Source: JBFISM01 sp041608535
GTDB taxonomy: Bacteria > Actinomycetota > Acidimicrobiia > Spongiisociales > UBA5794
Length of the DNA stretch: 23,420 bases
Direction: 5' to 3'
NCBI GenBank assembly: GCA_041608535.1
Contig: JBFISM010000045.1
Span: forward strand, 1-23,420
Shown: piece after piece, positions 15,304-21,469 of the stretch
How positions within the stretch are numbered: position 1 is the stretch's first letter
Layout: each line of letters opens with the position of its first letter
Made by a program: the position numbers and the translations under genes
Notes under the pieces: generated by a model
What the model was told of the DNA's origin: nothing
Database searches by the model: none
The model's input: the letters and a program-made list of their open reading frames with translations, nothing else

Positions 15304-16260
15304 GTGGAACTGGCCGATACCGAATACACCTTCGTACTGGGTTCTGTCGCCGCCGACGGCCAGCTCGACGCCTTGGTCGATGCGCTCGTCGCCGAGGCCG
15401 AGGCCACAGAGGAGTCGCCCGGTCTCATCGGCTACGAGATCCTGCGTCCCCTCGACCCGGCGCAGCCGGTGCTGCTGGTCTCGACGTGGGAATCGGAAGA
15501 TGCGTTCGAGGATTTCATGGAGACGGCCGAGGGCGGACCGGATACGTCCGGTTTGGTGGCGGGATCGACCAACACCGTCTACGAGACGGTGGTGAGTTAC
15601 TCGGTGGAGGAGCTGGTCGACGACGACGTGGACGACGATGACGACGGGGAGGATGAGTACGACGTCGACGATGACTACGACGACGATGACGACCCGGGTG
15701 ACGACTACGAGGACGAGGCTGACGCGGACTACGAGGACGAGAGAGATCTCCCGCTCGGCGATGAGGACGAGCTGCGTTCCGGTCAGTCGAGCGGCGATGG
15801 CGCCAGCTCCGCAGAGCGGATGTTCGCAGTGGATCTCTTCAACGCGACCTGGGATCTTCTCGAAAGCGAGAGTCGCACGGCCGAGGACGACCGCACGATG
15901 CTCGGTGCGGCGCTCGCTTCCCGGTTTCACTGGCGACACGTTGGCGAGCCGAAGAACTTCTCGATAAGCGACTGGCAGGTCTCGCGCGTATTCGCCGAAC
16001 TCGGTGATGTGGTGCGAGCCAGGGAGTATGCCGGGTCGGCGTTGGAGATCGCCACCGAATACGGCCTCGGTCCGTTCTACGTCGGCTATGCCGAGGAGGC
16101 GCTGGCTCGGGCGGCGGCGCTGGCCGGGGACGACGGCGAGCGCGAGCACTGGATGTCCCGAGCCCGAGCATCGCTCGACGACATCGAGGACGCAGAGACG
16201 AAGGCGTTGCTCGCCGCCGATCTCGACGAGATCGATCGCTGGGGGACGGCGGCGGACTGA
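15304..16260 (+). CDS. Three-part protein: ABM-like domain, acidic linker, helical TPR-like domain
   Basis: The 318-aa protein has three distinct parts. Residues 5-98 look like a dimeric alpha-beta barrel of the antibiotic-biosynthesis-monooxygenase (ABM) type: strand, helix, IGYEILRP, LLVSTWESEDAFEDFM, then a final strand. Residues about 101-157 are a very acidic linker with long Asp/Glu runs and some Tyr. Residues 172-318 form an all-helical domain (FNATWDLLE, HASRFHW-like GAALASRFHWRHVGEP, WQVSRVFAELGD, EYAGSALEIA, EEALARAAALAGD) with TPR-like spacing. This resembles a domain found alone as a hypothetical protein in other bacteria; its function is unknown to me. The start is a GTG with AAGGAG only two bases upstream, closer than usual. 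There is no signal peptide, so it is probably cytosolic. It converges on the flavoprotein gene. Confidence 0.82.
   Translation: MELADTEYTFVLGSVAADGQLDALVDALVAEAEATEESPGLIGYEILRPLDPAQPVLLVSTWESEDAFEDFMETAEGGPDTSGLVAGSTNTVYETVVSYSVEELVDDDVDDDDDGEDEYDVDDDYDDDDDPGDDYEDEADADYEDERDLPLGDEDELRSGQSSGDGASSAERMFAVDLFNATWDLLESESRTAEDDRTMLGAALASRFHWRHVGEPKNFSISDWQVSRVFAELGDVVRAREYAGSALEIATEYGLGPFYVGYAEEALARAAALAGDDGEREHWMSRARASLDDIEDAETKALLAADLDEIDRWGTAAD
15616..15768 (+). repeat. Acidic low-complexity tract (GAC/GAT/GAG codons)
   Basis: This stretch encodes a linker of mostly Asp and Glu (residues about 105-155 of the fusion protein) from imperfect repeats of GAC, GAT, GAG and TAC codons. It keeps its frame and therefore looks like coding low complexity rather than a decayed region. 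Confidence 0.7.
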
Positions 16261-16294
16261 TCGCAGCGACGGTGCCCGGCGGGGCCCGGAGCTG

Positions 16295-17617
16295 TCAGTC
16301 GACCTCGATCGACTCGTACTGTTTCAGCTGGCCTTCTTTGAGGTCGGGGGGTTGGCCGTCCACCAACTCCAGCCAGTTCTCGTTGCGGGTGGTGAACGAA
16401 GACACGACGTACATCAGCTCCTTCACTGCGGAGCGTTCCAAACCGATGGCCTCTTTGGCCATCTCGCTCACCTCGCCGGTCGATCTGTAGCGAGGCAACG
16501 CCAGCGAGCGGGCAACCTCGATGCGGCCCTCCACCTGCTTGTTGAACAGCGCCCGGGTGTGATCCACCTTGTCCGGTTTGCGAAGCGCCTCACCAACTCC
16601 CCAGGCCGCGGCGGCACCGGTGTACATACCCAACACCACACCGACCGAGAAGATGGGATCCACGAATCCCGCGGCATCGCCGGCGAGGAAGAAGCCCGGT
16701 CCGGACAGCTGGGTCGACCTCGTCGAGTAGTCGCGGATCGAGGCGGCGCTACCGGGGATGAAGGTGGCGTCGGCGAGCAGGTCCTTGAGCACGGGCACCT
16801 CGCGAACACGGCGCACGAAGAAGCTCTCCCACGACTCACCGGGCGTGCGCACGTCCTTGACCATCGTCGTCGGGATCACGATCCCGACAGAGGTCTTGTC
16901 CCGCAGGGTGATGTGCCACGCCCAACCGTCCTCGCCGGTGTCGCTGAGCGAGGTCACAAACGTCACCGGCCGCTTCTCGCCCAGCTCGTCGATGCTTGCG
17001 GCGGTGCCCTCGATCGTGAGGAACTTGGAGTCCACGAAATAGCCCCACACGCTGAGGTAGCGGAAGGAGTCGTCGATGATCCGGGTGCCGAGCTGCCGGC
17101 TGATCACGCCTGCCTGCCCGCTGGCATCTATGACGTATCGACCTTCGATCTCGCCCTCGTCACCGGTCCCCGTGCGATACATGACCCGGGCGTACTCCAG
17201 GCCGTCATCATCGAGACCGACATCGACTTTGGCGGCAGCCGTGTTCTCGAACAACTTGGCTCCCAGCGTGCCGGCATGCTCGAACAGGATCTGATCGAAG
17301 ACGTCTCGCTCCACGTGCATCGCCGATGCGGTGTAGCCGAAATCGGCGAACGTGTGCGCTCTGAATTCGCCGTTCCAGGAGATGATCGCACCGGCCTTGG
17401 CGACGAAGCCCTCGTCCTTGATCTTGTCGGTGGCGCCGATCTTGTCGGTGAACTTCCAGAAGTCGGGGATGAGGCTCTCGCCTACTTTGTCCCGGGGATG
17501 ACGCTCCCGCTCCAGCACGACGACATCGTGGCCCTGCTTCGCCAACATGGCCGCGGCCACGCTGCCGGCAGGTCCTCCACCGATGATCACGACGTCGCAG
17601 GATGTCGGGATGCTCAC
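16295..17617 (-). CDS. FAD-dependent oxidoreductase, flavin-dependent halogenase / geranylgeranyl-reductase-like
   Basis: A 440-aa FAD enzyme of the GR2 type. The Rossmann motif GGGPAG lies at 13-18 with a following VVVLERE acidic end. RDKVGESLIP (42-51) and GDAAGFVDPIFSVGV in the second half are characteristic of the halogenase/geranylgeranyl-reductase superfamily. A WxWxI motif appears in DGWAWHITL, where true halogenases usually have WxWxIP, so the proline is replaced by Thr. Lys74 (VAKAGAI) sits close to the catalytic lysine of tryptophan halogenases. I cannot decide between halogenase, polyketide or lipid reductase and hydroxylase roles. The start is a GTG at 17617 after GGGGGA. The neighbour upstream on the same strand is an SDR, 183 bp away; that gap shows nothing clear. 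Confidence 0.87.
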   Translation of the reverse strand: MSIPTSCDVVIIGGGPAGSVAAAMLAKQGHDVVVLERERHPRDKVGESLIPDFWKFTDKIGATDKIKDEGFVAKAGAIISWNGEFRAHTFADFGYTASAMHVERDVFDQILFEHAGTLGAKLFENTAAAKVDVGLDDDGLEYARVMYRTGTGDEGEIEGRYVIDASGQAGVISRQLGTRIIDDSFRYLSVWGYFVDSKFLTIEGTAASIDELGEKRPVTFVTSLSDTGEDGWAWHITLRDKTSVGIVIPTTMVKDVRTPGESWESFFVRRVREVPVLKDLLADATFIPGSAASIRDYSTRSTQLSGPGFFLAGDAAGFVDPIFSVGVVLGMYTGAAAAWGVGEALRKPDKVDHTRALFNKQVEGRIEVARSLALPRYRSTGEVSEMAKEAIGLERSAVKELMYVVSSFTTRNENWLELVDGQPPDLKEGQLKQYESIEVD

Positions 17618-17800
17618 TCGTCCCCCGTTCGCAGCAGTACCCGTGGTGCCTCACTCGATGACGGTGCGGCCCGTGTCACTGTACAGGGGGCGATTCGGGT
17701 AGGGGAAGGCCCGCACACCGAATTGGGTCGATCGGCCTAGAGCCTGTCTCCCGGATCGGTCATGCGCCCTGTAGGCGCCCACCAGCGCCACCGGCCCCGC

Positions 17801-18745
17801 TCACGACGAGGCTTCGGCGACCATCGCAGCGACATCGAAGGTGACACCCGTCTCCTGCTCGGACACCTCCCACAGCTTGGCGAGATCCTCCGGCCGGCGC
17901 AGCTTCTCGCCGATCTTGCCCTCCACTGGGTCGCCACGGGTCACCCACTTCGGCCGTAGCAGGGTGCCTCCGTTCACCGCCGGGTCGGTGCCGGCGCGAA
18001 GCTGGGGAAGGGCCCCCCGGGCCGGCGATTGCCCGAACCATCCAACGGTCATGTGGAAGAACTTGCTCGATGCGGATCCAGAGTTCGTAGCGCTGGTTGC
18101 CTGCAGCTCGGTATCCGAGAAGCCGGGATCGGCCGCCAGCACCGCAACGCCTGAACCGGCCTCGCGCAGGCGACGGTTCAGCTCGAGGGTGAAGTGAACG
18201 TTCGCCAGCTTGGAGTAGCCGTATGCGGTCCACGGCTTGTACTCCCCGCGCAGATGGGGGTTGGAGAGGTCGTACTTCCCCGCCGAGAAGCGAGCGGTCG
18301 AGGTGGTGTTCACGATTCGCCCGTCCCCGGACTTCAGAATCGCCGGCAGCAGCAGGTAGGTCAAGTAGAAGTGGCCGAGGTGATTGGTGCCGAATTGCAT
18401 CTCGAAGCCGTCCTCCGTCTGCCACTCGGGGGTGGCCATGACCCCTGCATTGTTGAACAGGAGGTGGATCACCGGGTGGGTCTCCACCACGCCATCGCCG
18501 AATTCCTTGATCGAAGCCAGCGAGGCCAGATCCAGCTTGCGGACTTCGAGCGAGGCGTCGGAGATTTCGCCCCGAACGTCGGCTTCCGCCGCAGCCGCCT
18601 TCTCCAGATTGCGAGCGGCGATGACCACATGGGCACCCTTGCGAGCGAGCTCTCGCACGGTCTCGAGGCCCAACCCACCGTTGCCACCGGTGACGACTGC
18701 GATCTTGCTGCTCAGATCGGGGGTGTCACGTGCGGTCCAGCTCAT
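17801..18745 (-). CDS. Short-chain dehydrogenase/reductase (retinol-dehydrogenase / protochlorophyllide-reductase-like)
   Basis: A 314-aa NAD(P)-dependent oxidoreductase of the SDR class. Cofactor binding is TGGNGGLG at 19-26 with AARN at 43-46, favouring NADPH, and NNAG is at 98-101. The catalytic set is Asn121, Ser149, Tyr175 and Lys179 (YGYSK). The layout, with an insertion between Ser and Tyr and a long C-terminal part with ADPGFSDTEL, matches the retinol-dehydrogenase/light-independent reductase-like group that acts on hydrophobic alcohols or ketones. The ATG at 18745 is preceded by GGAGGAG at 6-base spacing; an in-frame start at 18778 is less likely. It may act with the flavoprotein downstream, but that is only positional inference. 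Confidence 0.92.
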   Translation of the reverse strand: MSWTARDTPDLSSKIAVVTGGNGGLGLETVRELARKGAHVVIAARNLEKAAAAEADVRGEISDASLEVRKLDLASLASIKEFGDGVVETHPVIHLLFNNAGVMATPEWQTEDGFEMQFGTNHLGHFYLTYLLLPAILKSGDGRIVNTTSTARFSAGKYDLSNPHLRGEYKPWTAYGYSKLANVHFTLELNRRLREAGSGVAVLAADPGFSDTELQATSATNSGSASSKFFHMTVGWFGQSPARGALPQLRAGTDPAVNGGTLLRPKWVTRGDPVEGKIGEKLRRPEDLAKLWEVSEQETGVTFDVAAMVAEASS

Positions 18746-18955
18746 GTCGTCTCCTCCAGTCACGACGGGCTTTCTCATCGATCTTGATGATCGCGTAGGC
18801 GAGTCGATAGGGCGATCGCCTCAAATGCCGGTCGTGGCGTTGACGACATGTAATGGGAGGTTCCTCGCAGGTGTCCCACAGGTGAGACGCACATGCAAGA
18901 CATCGCCAGCTCGAGTCCCTCGATACGGGCCGGCCAAGACAAAAGGAACCACATC

Positions 18956-19540
18956 ATGTTCACCCTCTCTCGACCCACAGCGGCCAGGCTGCTCGCCGCT
19001 CTTGCGGCACTGGCGATGGTGTCGGTGCTGACGATCCGCACATCGCAGGCAGCCTTCACCGATTCGACCGACAACACCGGCAACTCATTTGCGGTTGGCG
19101 ACGTCGAGATCACCGATGACGACGCCGGGCTCGCTCTCTTCGACGTGACGTACAACGACGACACCGCAGATCCAGTCGGCCAGACCGGCTGTCTCATCGT
19201 CACGTATGCGGGCAGCATCACGCTCACCAGCGATGTGACGCTGGCGGCTGCTTTCACCGACACCGCTGGTGGCCCCGGCAACGCCGGCGACGGCCTCAGC
19301 GACAACCTCGATGTTCTCGTCGAGATCGGCGCCCCCGGTGCCACCTGCGCCGCCTTCACGACGGCCGGAACCATCTACACGGGCAAGATGGACGCCTACG
19401 GCGCCGCCAAGAACACTTGGACCCCTTCGGCAGCCGACACGGCACGTGCTTTCAAGTTCACTGTGACCCACGCCGGACTGCCCAACGACGCTCAGGGCGA
19501 CTCGACCACGGCCGGGTTCACCTGGACCGCCTCGACGTAG
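18956..19540 (+). CDS. SipW-cognate secreted protein (TasA/camelysin-type signal)
   Basis: A 194-aa exported protein whose N-terminus is the special signal recognised by SipW-type signal peptidases. It has a basic start, a hydrophobic core at 12-27, then QAAFTDST (31-38) and NTGNSFAVGDVEI (40-52), the class pattern of A-x-F-T/S-D followed by N-x-GNSF-A-G. Cleavage is expected near residues 32-33. The mature part is rich in Thr, Asp and Ala with predicted beta strands and two cysteines (79 and one in GATCAAF) that may pair. TasA-type proteins form fibres or coat surfaces, but a fibre role here is inference. I used the ATG at 18956 (AAAGGAA 10 bases before it) rather than the one at 18893, which would add 21 polar residues before the signal. 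It is 14 bp upstream of the peptidase gene, so the two form an operon. Confidence 0.87.
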   Translation: MFTLSRPTAARLLAALAALAMVSVLTIRTSQAAFTDSTDNTGNSFAVGDVEITDDDAGLALFDVTYNDDTADPVGQTGCLIVTYAGSITLTSDVTLAAAFTDTAGGPGNAGDGLSDNLDVLVEIGAPGATCAAFTTAGTIYTGKMDAYGAAKNTWTPSAADTARAFKFTVTHAGLPNDAQGDSTTAGFTWTAST

Positions 19541-19554
19541 GAAGTAGCCACGAC

Positions 19555-21342
19555 GTGAGCGCACCCTCCAGCGCTTCGGCAGCGACGATCACCCAACCGA
19601 GGTGGTCGTCGCTGCTCGCGCTCAGTGCCGCCACGTTCTACGTTGCAGCGCTCGGCTGGCTTGCCGTTTTCGCTGCTGGACCGGCGTTTTTCCTCAAGTG
19701 GCAGCCGGTGGTCATCTCCTCGGGTTCGATGCAACCTCTCATTCAGACCGGCGACGTCGTTCTCATCGAGGACATCGAGTCGAGCGAGGATCTGCAACCC
19801 TCGAATGTCATCACGTTCCGGGACCCGAGCCGCAACGGGACTCTCGTCACGCACCGCATCGAGACGGTCAACGACGACGGGACATTCACCACCCGGGGCG
19901 ACGCCAACGGCTTTCCCGACATGACACCCGTGTCTCGAGAAGCTGTTGAAGGGCGCGGTGCCTATCTCGTACCCATGATCGGGATGCCCGTGACCTGGCT
20001 CGCCAAGGGACAGCTACTCGCCTTTGCGCTGTGGGCTGGAGTCACCATCATGGCCATCGGCTGGGTCATGACCAAGCCGGAAGCCGATTCGCACTCCGAC
20101 AAAGGGGCTGCTGGAGACAGCGCCGGTGGCGATGTGGCCGGGCCCGAGCCCCACGAGCGCCAGCCTCGAACGACTGCTGGAGTTCCCGCCGCCGCTTCCG
20201 CGTGGAGTGCCCTGCCGATCGGCGCCTTGTCCCCCTTGGGGAGCTTCCGCAACGGCACCCACAATTTGCGAGATCGGGTGACATCGGGGGCAAACCGGCT
20301 GCTGGGACGTCGCCCGGCTCGATTCGTCGGGATCGGACTTGTCCTTGCCCTGATTGGTGGGATCGCATCCGTGTCTCTCGCCGCCTTCACGTCCGCCTCG
20401 GCCAACGAGGGCAACTCGCTCGCCGCGGCAATGGTTGCTCCACCGAGCAACCTGCAGCTGTCTGCCAGCTGCACTGCGGCGAGCCCGATCCAGTTTCGCG
20501 CCGCGACCACCGCCAACGGCACCAGCACGTCCATCACGCTCGCCAGGCCGGTCGGAACGGTCGCTGGCGACACGATGCTGGCGCACATCGTGCTACGTGA
20601 CGACGTCGCCCTCACCGCACCTGCGGGCTGGAGACTGGTACGCCGGTCGACGACCGGTCCGTTCAGCGCCCTCTACCTGAGGACTGCAGCCGTCACCGAT
20701 GTCACGTCGTACACTTGGACCGCCGCCTCCAACGGGCGGTTCGCCGCAGGCCTCGGAACCTGGACGAACGTGAGCGAGGTGACACCCATCGATGCGCACG
20801 GTGGTCAAAGTGGCAACGGAAGCTCGATCGTGGCTCCGTCCTTGACCACCACCGTGCCGAACACCATGCTCGTTGCGTTCTGGTCCATCCGGGATGATAG
20901 CGGCGTCACCATCCCCGCCGGCATGACCCAACGCTGGCAAATCAACAGCAACCAAGCCGGCGCCAAACACCACCAGGTGCAGACAACGGCGGGAACCGAG
21001 CCGTTTCCCGGACCCGGCGCCACCGGTACCCGCACGGCGGTGTCGCCTTCCTCACAGGACAACGTCGGGCAAATGGTTGCGCTTCGCCCCACCAGTGGCG
21101 GAGGTGCTTCGGTGACGGCAAAATGGACGGCGACACCGTCGGCCACTGCCGATGGGTACAAGCTGCAGCGTTGGCTTGGCGGCGTGCAAGAGACCGAGCA
21201 GACGATCACCCCGCGTACGGCGACGATGGCCAGCGACACGACGGTGACCAGTGGGCTCACCTACACCTATCGCCTCGCTGCCTTCGACAATACGTGGAGG
21301 TCGACCGAGCTCAGTGGCGATGTCTCGGTCCCGACCTGCTGA
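19555..21342 (+). CDS. SipW-type signal peptidase I fused to an exported domain with its own SipW-type signal
   Basis: This 595-aa protein joins an enzyme and what looks like its substrate. Residues 18-46 are the first membrane helix. The peptidase domain has the serine in SSGSMQP (Ser58), the histidine in LVTHRI (His100), and TRGDANGFPD with Asp116, the Ser-His layout of ER/SipW-type (S26B) peptidases, not the bacterial Ser-Lys type. A second helix is at 151-172. A hydrophilic linker (173-250) leads to basic GRRPAR, a third helix at 256-275, then AAFTSASANEGNS (276-288), the same pattern as the signal of the upstream protein. The remainder is exported: a beta-rich domain (about 311-512, with TAPAGWRLV and NTMLV motifs) and an FN3-like end (about 518-595). 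The GTG at 19555 follows GGAAG; longer frames overlap the upstream gene. Confidence 0.88.
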   Translation: MSAPSSASAATITQPRWSSLLALSAATFYVAALGWLAVFAAGPAFFLKWQPVVISSGSMQPLIQTGDVVLIEDIESSEDLQPSNVITFRDPSRNGTLVTHRIETVNDDGTFTTRGDANGFPDMTPVSREAVEGRGAYLVPMIGMPVTWLAKGQLLAFALWAGVTIMAIGWVMTKPEADSHSDKGAAGDSAGGDVAGPEPHERQPRTTAGVPAAASAWSALPIGALSPLGSFRNGTHNLRDRVTSGANRLLGRRPARFVGIGLVLALIGGIASVSLAAFTSASANEGNSLAAAMVAPPSNLQLSASCTAASPIQFRAATTANGTSTSITLARPVGTVAGDTMLAHIVLRDDVALTAPAGWRLVRRSTTGPFSALYLRTAAVTDVTSYTWTAASNGRFAAGLGTWTNVSEVTPIDAHGGQSGNGSSIVAPSLTTTVPNTMLVAFWSIRDDSGVTIPAGMTQRWQINSNQAGAKHHQVQTTAGTEPFPGPGATGTRTAVSPSSQDNVGQMVALRPTSGGGASVTAKWTATPSATADGYKLQRWLGGVQETEQTITPRTATMASDTTVTSGLTYTYRLAAFDNTWRSTELSGDVSVPTC

Positions 21343-21352
21343 CCGGATCTGA

Positions 21353-21358
21353 TATAAT
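21353..21358 (+). promoter_or_regulatory. Candidate -10 box upstream of clpB
   Basis: A perfect TATAAT lies 112 bases before the TTG start of clpB. CTCAAG at 21363-21368 matches one half of the HspR-binding HAIR element (CTTGAGT-N7-ACTCAAG), but the other half is poor (about three of seven). No clear -35 box is seen. The 127-bp leader region 21343-21469 shows nothing else. Confidence 0.4.
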
Positions 21359-21469
21359 CGCGCTCAAGTTTTCTGGCATACGTGTGTAGGTCGAGCGGTT
21401 GGGTAGAGAGGCACCGAACACCTCGTGGCCCCGAACCAGTTCAGCCAGCAATCAGTGAGGGCGGTCGAT

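Noticed and set aside
16004..17740. Open frame of 578 codons on the plus strand across the flavoprotein gene
   Set aside because: It overlaps the end of the ABM fusion gene and runs antisense to the FAD enzyme, whose motifs are clear. Composition is typical of a shadow frame.
17618..17800. Gap between flavoprotein and SDR genes checked for a tRNA or small gene
   Set aside because: No cloverleaf, no convincing small frame and no strong promoter pair could be found.
19417..19554. Upstream extension of the signal peptidase frame into the preceding gene
   Set aside because: The extra 46 residues are a shadow of the secreted-protein gene; the GTG at 19555 follows a GGAAG site and precedes the first membrane helix.
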